36,602 nucleotides of DNA from Gammaproteobacteria bacterium UBA1119. GTDB taxonomy: Bacteria > Pseudomonadota > Gammaproteobacteria > Pseudomonadales > Azotimanducaceae. Below, piece by piece: positions 28,608 through 36,602 of the stretch. Where the stretch lies: the NCBI GenBank assembly GCA_002313255.1, contig DCBA01000078.1, positions 5,897-42,498 of the forward strand, in the 5' to 3' direction. A program made the position numbers and the translations under genes. Within the stretch, counting starts at the first letter, position 1. Each line of letters begins with the position of its first letter. The notes under the pieces are model-generated. The model worked only from the letters and a program-made list of their open reading frames with translations, did not search any database and was not told the origin of the DNA.

Positions 28608-31600
28608 ATGTCGAATATCCTTCAATCTTCACTCCAAGAACGCGTTCTCCTGTTAGACGGTGCAACCGGAACCATGCAACAGCGGCTAAATCTCGCCGAA
28701 AGCGATTTCCGCGGCAAGGAATTCAACGATCACCCCATCGATCTACAGGGCAACGGCGATATCCTCTCTCTCACGCAACCTGCGATTGTGCGGCAAATTC
28801 ACAATGCCTACCTGCAGGCGGGCGCCGACATAATCGAAACCAACACTTTCACCGCAAACCGAATCTCGCAAGGGGACTATGGCCTAGAAGAAAAAACCCG
28901 GGAGATGAACGTTCAAGCCGCAACGATCGCAAGACAAGCTGCAGATCAGTACACAACCTCAACGAAACCACGTTTCGTCGCAGGCGTCCTCGGGCCCACG
29001 ACACGTGCCGCAAGTATTTCCCCCGACGTCGAGAACCCCGCATCACGAAGTATCCGATTTCCAGAACTTGTCGAAAATTATGCTGAATCCGCCTCCGGAT
29101 TGTTGGAAGGCGGTGTCGATCTGATAATGATCGAAACCGTATTCGACACACTCAATGCGAAGGCGGCAATATTTGCCATCCGACAGGCATTTAGCTCTGG
29201 ATGCCGACGTGTACCCATCATAATCTCGGGGACCATCACCGACGCCAGCGGCCGAACCCTATCCGGACAAACGTGCGAGGCATTCTGGTACTCAGTCGCT
29301 CATGCCGAGCCATTGGTGGTCGGCTTGAACTGCGCCCTTGGTGCTGAAGCATTACGGCCCCACGTTGAAGCCATGGCCTCGACCGCGTGGACGTATACGA
29401 GTGTCCATCCCAATGCAGGACTACCCAATGAATTCGGTGAGTACGACGAAAGTCCAGATCAAATGGCAGGCACGATCAAGGATTTCGTAGATCGCGGGCT
29501 CGTCAACCTAGTCGGCGGATGTTGTGGGACAACGCCCGAACACATCGAAGCATTTGCGGATTGTTTAGCCGGCGCCGACCCGCGTACGCCGATAGAGAGA
29601 CCTTCTTGCCTCACGCTGTCAGGTCTGGAGGCCGCAACCGTCGACAACGATTCTCTGTTCGTGAACGTTGGGGAACGAACCAACGTTACTGGCTCAGCGC
29701 GTTTTCGCAAACTAATCAAATCGTCCGCGTTTAGTGACGCGCTCGAGGTTGCGATTCAGCAGGTCACCAACGGTGCACAAATTATTGACGTCAACATGGA
29801 CGAGGGGATGCTCGACGGTGCCGCAACGATGCAGCGCTTTCTCGATTTGGTGATGACAGAACCCGATATCGCCCGGGTCCCGATCATGATCGATTCAAGC
29901 GACTGGGAAGTGATTGAGACCGGTTTGCGCAGCGTGCAAGGCAAGAGCATCGTCAATTCAATCAGCCTCAAAGACGGTGAAGATTTATTTCTTGAGCGCG
30001 CCCGCAAATGTCGCGATTACGGCGCCGCCGTGATCGTCATGGCATTCGATGAGAATGGGCAGGCCGATACACTGGATCGCCGCAAAAGCATTGTCCGGCG
30101 CTGCTACCGCCTCTTAATCAACGATGTCGGCATGCCTCCAGACGACATCATCTTCGATCCAAACGTCTTCGCCATCGCGACGGGTATCGACGAACACAGA
30201 AATTACGGAGTCGATTTTATTGAGGCATGTTCTTGGATCAAATCAGAATTCCCTCGTTGTCACACCTCGGGTGGAATCAGCAATGTTTCGTTTTCTTTCC
30301 GAGGAAACGATCGGGTTCGAGAAGCAATCCATACCGTATTCCTTTACCACGCCATTAACGCTGGGCTCAGCATGGGCATCGTGAATGCGGGTCAGCTCGG
30401 TATCTACCAAGATCTCCCCTCCGACCTCCGAGATGCAGCCGAAGACGCCGTCTTGAATCGAAACGAAGACGCTACGGAAAACCTAGTCGAAATCGCCAGC
30501 CACTTTGCCGGGCACAGTCCTTCAAACGCAGAAGAGGACCTTGTATGGCGGAACGAACCGGTCTCAGAGCGGCTATCGCACGCACTAGTACACGGTATTT
30601 CACGTTTCATCGTGGAAGACACCGAAGAAGCTCGATTACTGAGCACGAGACCGATTGAGGTCATCGAAGGTCCCCTAATGCAAGGGATGGACATCGTCGG
30701 TGATCTTTTTGGCGCCGGAAAAATGTTTCTACCGCAAGTGGTCAAGAGCGCGCGCGTCATGAAGCAGGCAGTGGCTCACCTTGTACCATTCATCGAAGCG
30801 CAGCAAGCCGATGACGACGTTCCAGCAAGCAAAGGGCGTATCGTCATGGCGACCGTGAAAGGCGACGTCCACGACATTGGTAAAAACATTGTTGGCATCG
30901 TTCTGCAGTGCAATGGATACGACATCGAAGATCTTGGAGTTATGGTGCCCGCGGAAAAGATATTGGACACCGCAGAAGCCTTGGACGCCGACCTTATTGG
31001 GCTTTCGGGATTGATCACGCCATCGCTCAACGAAATGGTTCGCGTCGCGGAAGAAATGGAGCGACGTGGGTATACACAGCCTTTGCTCATTGGCGGCGCA
31101 ACGACCTCCAAAGCCCATACAGCGGTCAAAATCGAGCCCGCATACAGCGGTCCCACCATTTACGTTACCGATGCATCGCGCAGCGTTGGCATCGTCTCGA
31201 CGTTGCTTTCCCCTGAAACGCGTGACTCATTCGTTGAAGAAATCAGTGCGGACTACGCCAACGTTCGAACACGTAGAGAAGCCGCCCAGGGAAACCGAGA
31301 GAAACGGCCCCTCGCGCTCGCGCGCGAGCGTAGATTGGATTGGAATTGGGAGAGTTACACAGCGCCCCAACCAAACGCCTTACGTGTTCAACCGCTTGAA
31401 AGCTATGCATTAGATCGACTCGTCGAGTACATCGACTGGACGCCCTTCTTCCGAACCTGGGACCTAGCAGGGAAATACCCTGAAATCCTTGACGATCCTA
31501 TAGTGGGAACGGCCGCTACCGATCTCTTTCGTGATGCCGAGGACATGCTCGACAAGATTATCGACGGCTCGTGGTTAACGGCAAATGGTGTGATCGGCTT

Positions 31601-32258
31601 TTGGCACGCCAACCGACGTGGCGACGACATCCAATTGTGGCGCGACAGTTCGCGAAACGAACCTTTGGTCGTGCTGCATCAGCTCAGACAACAAAGTGCG
31701 GCGCTGGATACGTGTCTCTGCCTGTCGGATTACATTGCGCCCGCGACTCGCGAGGACTACGTCGGCGGCTTCGTCGTTACCATCGGTCCAGAAATCGAGG
31801 ACGCACTTAAACGTTTCCAAGGAGACGACTACAACGAAATTCTGGTGAAGTCTCTCGCAGACAGATTGGTGGAAGCTTTTGCTGAGCATCTCCACGAACG
31901 TGTTCGCAAAGAATTCTGGGGCTACGCCGCGGACGAAGCATTGACCAATGCACAGCGTATCGGCGAAGCCTACCGCGGTATCCGTCCAGCTCCCGGCTAT
32001 CCGTCGTGTCCAGACCATTCAGAGAAAGAAGTCTTGTTTGAGCTCCTGGGAGCGTCCGAGGCGACGGGTGCCTCGCTTACTGAAAATTACGCAATGTGGC
32101 CAGCAGCCACGATCGCCGGCTGGTATTTTTCTCATCCTCAATCGAGATATTTTGGCGTCGGGAAAATCGGTGACGACCAATTGCATGATTACGCGTTGCG
32201 CAAAGGGCTCGAACGCGATGAAGCAGCCAAATGGTTGAGTTTTGCGGTCGAAATATAG
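28608..32258 (+). CDS. metH: Methionine synthase, cobalamin-dependent
   Basis: MetH transfers the methyl of 5-methyltetrahydrofolate to homocysteine through methylcobalamin. The 1216-residue protein has all four modules: homocysteine-binding barrel (about 1-325) with zinc ligands Cys242, Cys305 and Cys306 (E. coli 247, 310, 311); pterin-binding barrel (about 345-625, with [16 protein letters not shown]); B12 cap and Rossmann module (about 640-890) with DVHDIGKN, whose His755 is the lower cobalt ligand; and the C-terminal AdoMet reactivation domain (about 890-1216, with [15 protein letters not shown]). It is complete. B12 supply must come from elsewhere, since no cobalamin genes lie here. It is divergent from nfuA and followed by cysI. 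Confidence 0.97.
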   Translation: MSNILQSSLQERVLLLDGATGTMQQRLNLAESDFRGKEFNDHPIDLQGNGDILSLTQPAIVRQIHNAYLQAGADIIETNTFTANRISQGDYGLEEKTREMNVQAATIARQAADQYTTSTKPRFVAGVLGPTTRAASISPDVENPASRSIRFPELVENYAESASGLLEGGVDLIMIETVFDTLNAKAAIFAIRQAFSSGCRRVPIIISGTITDASGRTLSGQTCEAFWYSVAHAEPLVVGLNCALGAEALRPHVEAMASTAWTYTSVHPNAGLPNEFGEYDESPDQMAGTIKDFVDRGLVNLVGGCCGTTPEHIEAFADCLAGADPRTPIERPSCLTLSGLEAATVDNDSLFVNVGERTNVTGSARFRKLIKSSAFSDALEVAIQQVTNGAQIIDVNMDEGMLDGAATMQRFLDLVMTEPDIARVPIMIDSSDWEVIETGLRSVQGKSIVNSISLKDGEDLFLERARKCRDYGAAVIVMAFDENGQADTLDRRKSIVRRCYRLLINDVGMPPDDIIFDPNVFAIATGIDEHRNYGVDFIEACSWIKSEFPRCHTSGGISNVSFSFRGNDRVREAIHTVFLYHAINAGLSMGIVNAGQLGIYQDLPSDLRDAAEDAVLNRNEDATENLVEIASHFAGHSPSNAEEDLVWRNEPVSERLSHALVHGISRFIVEDTEEARLLSTRPIEVIEGPLMQGMDIVGDLFGAGKMFLPQVVKSARVMKQAVAHLVPFIEAQQADDDVPASKGRIVMATVKGDVHDIGKNIVGIVLQCNGYDIEDLGVMVPAEKILDTAEALDADLIGLSGLITPSLNEMVRVAEEMERRGYTQPLLIGGATTSKAHTAVKIEPAYSGPTIYVTDASRSVGIVSTLLSPETRDSFVEEISADYANVRTRREAAQGNREKRPLALARERRLDWNWESYTAPQPNALRVQPLESYALDRLVEYIDWTPFFRTWDLAGKYPEILDDPIVGTAATDLFRDAEDMLDKIIDGSWLTANGVIGFWHANRRGDDIQLWRDSSRNEPLVVLHQLRQQSAALDTCLCLSDYIAPATREDYVGGFVVTIGPEIEDALKRFQGDDYNEILVKSLADRLVEAFAEHLHERVRKEFWGYAADEALTNAQRIGEAYRGIRPAPGYPSCPDHSEKEVLFELLGASEATGASLTENYAMWPAATIAGWYFSHPQSRYFGVGKIGDDQLHDYALRKGLERDEAAKWLSFAVEI

Positions 32259-32261
32259 ACT

Positions 32262-32298
32262 GCACTCTAAAACATACCGATATATCTATAGATGCACT
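32262..32298 (+). promoter_or_regulatory. Repeat and palindrome upstream of cysI
   Basis: TGCACT occurs at about 32261-32266 and again at 32293-32298, flanking the perfect 10-base palindrome ATCTATAGAT (32284-32293). It lies 60-100 bases before the cysI ATG and could be a regulator site. It does not clearly match a CysB motif. Confidence 0.25.
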
Positions 32299-32359
32299 GG
32301 TTAGTTTCTTGATCCAATCGCGGCTGATAAGGTCTCCGATCGTCGTATAAGGATACTGC

Positions 32360-34018
32360 ATGTACCGATACAACCAATTCGACCAGCAGTTTGTACAAGA
32401 GCGCGTGGATCAGTATCGCGACCAGACGGCCCGGTATTTGGCCGGGGAAATCAGCGACGATGCTTTTCAGCAATTGCGCCTCAGAAACGGCCTTTATATC
32501 CAGCGACTCGCACCCATGCTCCGTATCGCGGTTCCTTACGGCACGATATCTTCACGCCAGCTTAAAGTTATCGCAGAAATTTCCAGAAATTACGATAAAG
32601 GCTACGGGCATTTAAGTACGAGACAAAATATCCAACTCAATTGGCCTGAGCTTGAAGAGGTACCCGATATCCTCGCTGATCTTGCTGAGGTAGAGATGCA
32701 TGCAATTCAGACCAGCGGCAGCTGTGTTCGCAACGTTACGACAGATCACTTTGCTGGAGTATCCGCAGACGAGGAAGTGGACGCGCGGCCCTATTGCGAA
32801 CTTTTGCGCCAATGGTCCACGTACCACCCCGAGTTTGATTGGCTGCCACGAAAATTCAAAATAGCCCTTAACGGGTCTAGAAGCGATCGCGCGGCGACTG
32901 CAGTTCACGACATCGGCATCGAAGTGCGGAAAACTCCTTCAGGCGACGTGGTCCTCGATGTCTACGTCGGCGGAGGACTCGGTCGAACACCCGTGATCGG
33001 GAGTTTGATTCGTACTGGACTAGCGGAGCGGGATCTTCTGACCTACGTAGAAGCAATACTTCGCGTTTATAACCGCTACGGACGACGGGACAATAAATAC
33101 AAAGCAAGGATCAAGATTCTTGTAAGGGCAATGACGCCCCAGATCTTTCGGGAAAAGGTGGACGCCGAGTGGGAGCACCTACACGATGGACCAGGCGCGT
33201 TAACGGACGACGAAATTCTCCGCGTCAAAAACAGCTTCGTGCCGCCAACGTATGCCGACCTCAATAACGAAGAATCGCTGTTAGGAACGCAACGCCTCGA
33301 AAATCGTCACTTCGATGCTTGGGTCGAGAACAATGTCGATGCCCATAAGCAAACAGGATACGCAATCGTCACCCTTTCAACCAAAACAGCAGGGATTCCA
33401 CCAGGAGACGTCACCGACATTCAAATGGATGCGGTCGCGGATTGGTCTGACAAATACGGATGCGGAGAAATTCGGATCAGTCACGAGCAAAATTTTGTTC
33501 TTCCAGACGTGCGTCAATCCGATCTCCTCGAACTATTTGTTGCTGCAAAAAAGCAAGCATTAGGCGCAGCAAACGTTGGTCTCTTGACAGACGTCATTTG
33601 CTGTCCTGGCGGTGATTATTGTTCCCTCGCCAATGCCAAATCGATTCCGGTCGCTGAAGAAATTCAACGGCAATTCGACGATTACGACTACCTTCATGAT
33701 CTGGGTCCCCTCGATCTAAACATTTCCGGATGCATGAACGCGTGCGGTCACCATCACGTGGGTCATATCGGCATTCTCGGAGTTGATAAGAAGGGGGCCG
33801 AGTTCTACCAAATTTCATTGGGCGGTCATGCAGGCAATAACGCGTCATTAGGAAAAATCATCGGCCCTTCGTTTTCACGAGCTGATGTAACAGGTTCGAT
33901 AGTTAAACTTCTTGACGTGTATATCCAATCAAGAGTGCAAGACGAAACGTTTCTCGATTGCTATCGACGTATCGGCATGCAGCGATTCAAGGAAAGGGTC
34001 TATGCCAACGCTGGTTAG
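32360..34018 (+). CDS. cysI: Assimilatory sulfite reductase, sirohaem protein (CysI type)
   Basis: The enzyme reduces sulfite to sulfide using six electrons through a coupled [4Fe-4S]-sirohaem centre. The 552-residue protein has the duplicated nitrite/sulfite reductase halves (NYDKGYGHLSTRQNIQLNW, about residues 78-96; SDKYGCGEIRISHEQNF in the second half) and cluster ligands Cys415 and Cys421 (CPGGDYC, C-x5-C) plus Cys458 and Cys462 (CMNAC, C-x3-C). Its size and the adjacent DUF934 gene match the pseudomonad sulfite reductase rather than the E. coli CysJI system; no flavoprotein CysJ is encoded here. AGGA sits 7 bases before the ATG. The downstream gene overlaps it by 17 bases. Confidence 0.93.
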   Translation: MYRYNQFDQQFVQERVDQYRDQTARYLAGEISDDAFQQLRLRNGLYIQRLAPMLRIAVPYGTISSRQLKVIAEISRNYDKGYGHLSTRQNIQLNWPELEEVPDILADLAEVEMHAIQTSGSCVRNVTTDHFAGVSADEEVDARPYCELLRQWSTYHPEFDWLPRKFKIALNGSRSDRAATAVHDIGIEVRKTPSGDVVLDVYVGGGLGRTPVIGSLIRTGLAERDLLTYVEAILRVYNRYGRRDNKYKARIKILVRAMTPQIFREKVDAEWEHLHDGPGALTDDEILRVKNSFVPPTYADLNNEESLLGTQRLENRHFDAWVENNVDAHKQTGYAIVTLSTKTAGIPPGDVTDIQMDAVADWSDKYGCGEIRISHEQNFVLPDVRQSDLLELFVAAKKQALGAANVGLLTDVICCPGGDYCSLANAKSIPVAEEIQRQFDDYDYLHDLGPLDLNISGCMNACGHHHVGHIGILGVDKKGAEFYQISLGGHAGNNASLGKIIGPSFSRADVTGSIVKLLDVYIQSRVQDETFLDCYRRIGMQRFKERVYANAG

Positions 34019-34475
34019 AAACGGCGAAATCACTGAGGACGCTTGGACATACGATGTTGCCAACGCAAGTAGCCCAGAAGCCGGCTCGATCCTGAATGCG
34101 GAAGACTTCACGAAACAGCATGCTGGCGAGTTACACGGTGTACTCTTAGATGGGTCAGTCGAGATCGAAGATATTATCGATCAAGTCAAGCGTGCTGCGC
34201 TCATCGCTATATCCTTCGCGGGGTTCGCTGATGGTAGAGGACTGTCGCTCGCGGTCCTTTTGCGATCACGATACGACTACCGAGGCGAGTTGAGGGCCGT
34301 CGGAGAAGTACTACCGGACTGGACGCCATACATGTTGAGATCTGGGTTCGACAGTTTCGAATTACCAGATTCGAGGACGGCTAAAACCGCAATCGCTTGT
34401 ATGCAACGGATGACCGATCACTACCAAGGATCCGTGAGTCAACCAAGTCCAAGATTTCGACGATCGAGCGATTAG
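34002..34475 (+). CDS. DUF934 protein, putative sulfite-reduction partner
   Basis: This 157-residue soluble protein of the DUF934 family is almost always encoded just after this type of sulfite reductase. It has no membrane segment and only one Cys. Recognisable segments are SFAGFADGRGLSLAVLLRSRYDYRGELRAVGEV and the C-terminal RSGFDSFELP. Annotators usually call it an oxidoreductase probably involved in sulfite reduction, but the activity is unproven; it may be an accessory or electron-transfer partner. GGAAAGGG precedes the ATG at 34002, which lies inside the cysI end, so the two are coupled. It converges on acuI. Confidence 0.85.
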   Translation: MPTLVRNGEITEDAWTYDVANASSPEAGSILNAEDFTKQHAGELHGVLLDGSVEIEDIIDQVKRAALIAISFAGFADGRGLSLAVLLRSRYDYRGELRAVGEVLPDWTPYMLRSGFDSFELPDSRTAKTAIACMQRMTDHYQGSVSQPSPRFRRSSD

Positions 34476-34519
34476 GAATAACGTTAACGAATCGCAGGTC
34501 AGGCGATCAAACCCAGATT

Positions 34520-34535
34520 TGAGATCGTCGTCTCA
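34520..34535. terminator. Short hairpin overlapping the acuI stop codon
   Basis: TGAGA-TCGTCG-TCTCA forms a 5-bp stem that includes the acuI stop codon on the minus strand. It lies in the 57-base convergent gap with DUF934 and has no T-run, so it is a weak terminator candidate at best. Confidence 0.25.
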
Positions 34536-35531
34536 CAGACTAAGGTCAACCACACCACGTCCAACCATCTCCCCATCCAATATCGTCTCGATAGCTTCCG
34601 ACAACGTATTCAAACTTAAAGTTGATTTCTTGAGTTCGGTCAATCCGGTGAGTTTCCACACACCGGCCAATTTGTCCCAAATCTCTATTTTCTCCGTAAG
34701 CGGCAACTCGACCGAATCGATCCCGAGTAAATTCACGTGCCGAAGTATGAAAGGCAGCACCGTCGCGGGAATATTCGGCGAATTAACCAATCCACATGCT
34801 GCCGCACTTTGCCCGTACCGCAATCCTTTAATCGCGTTAAACAACATACCCCCACCAACAGTATCCACAACCCCACCCCACAGTTCCTTTAGCAACGGGC
34901 GATCGCCTCCGGCTTCAAGATCTTCGCGCGACAAGATTTCGCGCGCACCAATCGATCTCAGAAACTCATGTTGGTCCTCTTTCCCTGTCACAGCGTGCGG
35001 TTCGTACCCCAGTTGATCAAGGAGCTTAATCGCGACACTGCCTACACCTCCAGTCGCTCCACTAACGAGTATGGGTCCTCCTTCGGGACTCATACCCGCC
35101 CGCTCAAGTTTGTGGACGGACAGAGCAGCGGTGAATCCAGCCGTCCCTAGAATCATGGCTTCCTCGAGACTCAAACCCTGGGGCAAGGGAACCGCCCAAG
35201 CCGCCGGCACACGCACTCGCTCACCAAAGCCTCCCGGCGTATTCATACCAAGATCAAAACCGATCACCACGACCTCGTCGCCAGCGGTAAAGTTCGCGGC
35301 CGTAGACTCGAGAATCGTTCCAGCAACATCGATCCCAGGGGTATGGGGGTAACTCCTCGTCACGCCGGGGTTACCGATCGCGGAGAGGGCGTCCTTATAA
35401 TTCAGCGACGAGTACTTCACATCGATCAACAACTCTCCCGCAGGCAGATCATCAAGTTCTCGGTCAACGACAGATCGAGTGAACGTCCCGTCCTCATTTT
35501 TTTCGACCAAAAAAGCTCGAAACGTCGTCAT
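34533..35531 (-). CDS. acuI: Acryloyl-CoA reductase / quinone oxidoreductase, YhdH-AcuI type
   Basis: This medium-chain reductase uses NADPH. The AcuI branch reduces acryloyl-CoA to propionyl-CoA, while YhdH is the E. coli homologue. The 332-residue protein opens FRAFLVEKNEDG and has DVKYSSLNYKDALSAIGNPGVTRSYPHTPGIDVAGT, the nucleotide-binding SGATGGVGSVA (about residues 157-167) and a C-terminal DGEMVGRGVVDL. GAGGAG lies 8 bases before the ATG at 35531. The ATG overlaps the sohB stop as ATGA. Which substrate it prefers cannot be told from sequence alone; its place beside sohB is an ancestral arrangement, so it may be a general detoxification enzyme. Confidence 0.85.
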   Translation of the reverse strand: MTTFRAFLVEKNEDGTFTRSVVDRELDDLPAGELLIDVKYSSLNYKDALSAIGNPGVTRSYPHTPGIDVAGTILESTAANFTAGDEVVVIGFDLGMNTPGGFGERVRVPAAWAVPLPQGLSLEEAMILGTAGFTAALSVHKLERAGMSPEGGPILVSGATGGVGSVAIKLLDQLGYEPHAVTGKEDQHEFLRSIGAREILSREDLEAGGDRPLLKELWGGVVDTVGGGMLFNAIKGLRYGQSAAACGLVNSPNIPATVLPFILRHVNLLGIDSVELPLTEKIEIWDKLAGVWKLTGLTELKKSTLSLNTLSEAIETILDGEMVGRGVVDLSL

Positions 35532-36535
35532 CTTTGTCTCCTCACGATTCGGTCGAACGTCGATTCTGTGAATTCGGCGAGATTTCGTAACAAACGTTCC
35601 ATAGGCTTTTGGGGAATGACCCATTGGACCGCATATACATCGGCTCGATCACACGCGCTCACCACGTATTCGTCGCTGGTCGACAGCACATCCACCAGGT
35701 TTCTCTTTTGGGCTCTTTCTCCATACCAAGCTTCACCAGTCGCAACGGCTTCCACGTCGAGATCTTGACGATACGTCGCCACAAACTCTCGGAATAGTGC
35801 ATGGGCGTCTTCTAACTCTTCAATAAACTTGGCTCGATTTTCCTCGGTGTTCTCTCCGAACATGGTCAACGTGCGCTTGCTCTTACCCGCGGTGATCACG
35901 TCGTAATCGACGTCATATTTTTTTAGTAACCGATGAACATTGGGGATTTCTGCAACAACTCCGATGGATCCAACAAGCGCAAATGGGGCCGCAATAATCT
36001 GATCGGCAACAACAGCCATCATATAGCCGCCGCTTGCAGCTAATCGGTCAACGGCAACCGTAAGTCGAATTCCTGCCTGCCGCACTCGAACCAGCTGCGA
36101 AGCGGCAAGTCCGTATGCATGAACGAGGCCCCCAGGACTCTCGACCTTGATTAGGACCTCGTCGTCATTCTCGGCGCGCAAAAGTACCGCCGTCACCTCG
36201 TGACGCAGCTTTTCAACGTTAGAAGCGTTCACGTCGCCTTTAAAATCAAGCACGAAAACGCGGGGCTTCGGTTCAGGCTTTTTCGCTAATTTCTTGCGTT
36301 CTTTGCGACTTTCCTTCGTGGACTTCTTGAACTGCGCGGCGGGCATCACGCTCTGATCCATCGCATCGCGCAATTCTTGCAATCGGTCATTCACCCGATG
36401 AACCTCAAGGTATCCTCGCGAGGGTGCTTGTCGACCACGACCCATGGCACCGAGGGTCATCAACACAACGGCCACAGCGATCACAATCGTCACGGTATTC
36501 GCCAAAAAACCTAGGTATTCGAACAAAAAGTCCAT
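35528..36535 (-). CDS. sohB: Inner-membrane signal-peptide-peptidase-like protease SohB
   Basis: SohB is an S49-family serine protease thought to cut membrane or signal-peptide fragments on the periplasmic side. The 335-residue protein has one N-terminal membrane helix (about residues 8-30), a Lys-rich charged linker (about 69-92), and the ClpP-like protease core (93-335) with VESPGGLVHAYG, the nucleophile Ser168 in RLAASGGYMMA, and the general-base lysine Lys220 in AGKSKRTL, 52 residues later, as expected for SppA relatives. The length and Ser/Lys spacing are normal. The upstream region lies at the window edge. It is coupled to acuI by an ATGA overlap. Confidence 0.92.
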   Translation of the reverse strand: MDFLFEYLGFLANTVTIVIAVAVVLMTLGAMGRGRQAPSRGYLEVHRVNDRLQELRDAMDQSVMPAAQFKKSTKESRKERKKLAKKPEPKPRVFVLDFKGDVNASNVEKLRHEVTAVLLRAENDDEVLIKVESPGGLVHAYGLAASQLVRVRQAGIRLTVAVDRLAASGGYMMAVVADQIIAAPFALVGSIGVVAEIPNVHRLLKKYDVDYDVITAGKSKRTLTMFGENTEENRAKFIEELEDAHALFREFVATYRQDLDVEAVATGEAWYGERAQKRNLVDVLSTSDEYVVSACDRADVYAVQWVIPQKPMERLLRNLAEFTESTFDRIVRRQR

Positions 36536-36602
36536 CAAAAAGTACTTCAGAGGGGAGTACGAGAGATTACCTGTTCTTTCACGGAAGCGTCCACCCGCAA
36601 CG

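Overview
The window looks like core chromosome of a gammaproteobacterium with about 50% G+C, not obviously a cultured genus and plausibly a marine or metagenome-derived lineage. The evidence is gene order. ftsK / trxB-aat-infA / clpA-clpS / cspD / monomeric idh / mnmA-purB, then thrH / cysH / (small thioredoxin-like gene) / cysB, then nfuA / metH / cysI-DUF934 / acuI(yhdH)-sohB, are three blocks that I recall, from memory, as near-syntenic in Pseudomonas relatives. No phage, IS, integrase, CRISPR, rRNA or tRNA was seen. Almost every base lies in or near a recognisable housekeeping gene.

Layout. 1-524 is the N-terminal end of ftsK (minus strand, cut by the window edge). 712-3041 (plus) carries a small PA4642-type gene, trxB, aat and infA. 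3082-5691 (minus) is clpS-clpA; with aat this forms an N-degron tagging and degradation cluster. cspD (plus) and monomeric isocitrate dehydrogenase (minus) follow. 8621-9805 (minus) is moaC-moaD-moaE, divergent from mnmA, purB and a GNAT acetyltransferase (plus). 13010-17093 (minus) is a compact thrH-prpB-prpC-prpD operon for methylcitrate-cycle propionate oxidation. 17280-19421 holds cysH (APS-reductase type), a frameshifted small gene and cysB. 19482-20577 (minus) is a DUF465 gene plus a 5'-nucleotidase. 20674-27871 (plus) is a block of a VWA-domain protein, a membrane-anchored J-domain protein and an AddB/AddA-like nuclease-helicase pair. 27877-36535 contains nfuA (minus), metH, cysI and DUF934 (plus), and sohB-acuI (minus).

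How the genes work together. Assimilatory sulfur metabolism recurs: cysH (APS to sulfite), cysI plus DUF934 (sulfite to sulfide), cysB (regulator) and metH (methionine synthesis). Carbon genes (prpBCD, acuI, thrH, idh) would handle propionyl-CoA, acryloyl-CoA and threonine-linked flux. clpA/clpS/aat, sohB and the J-domain gene are proteostasis functions.

I did not find a clearly new multi-gene system. The most interesting items are the uncharacterised VWA/J-domain couplet beside the AddAB-like genes; a 13-bp inverted repeat in the moaE-idh gap that could form a structured leader; a decayed CxxC gene between cysH and cysB; several TTG starts and TTGA gene junctions; and a two-codon minigene overlapping the mnmA start.
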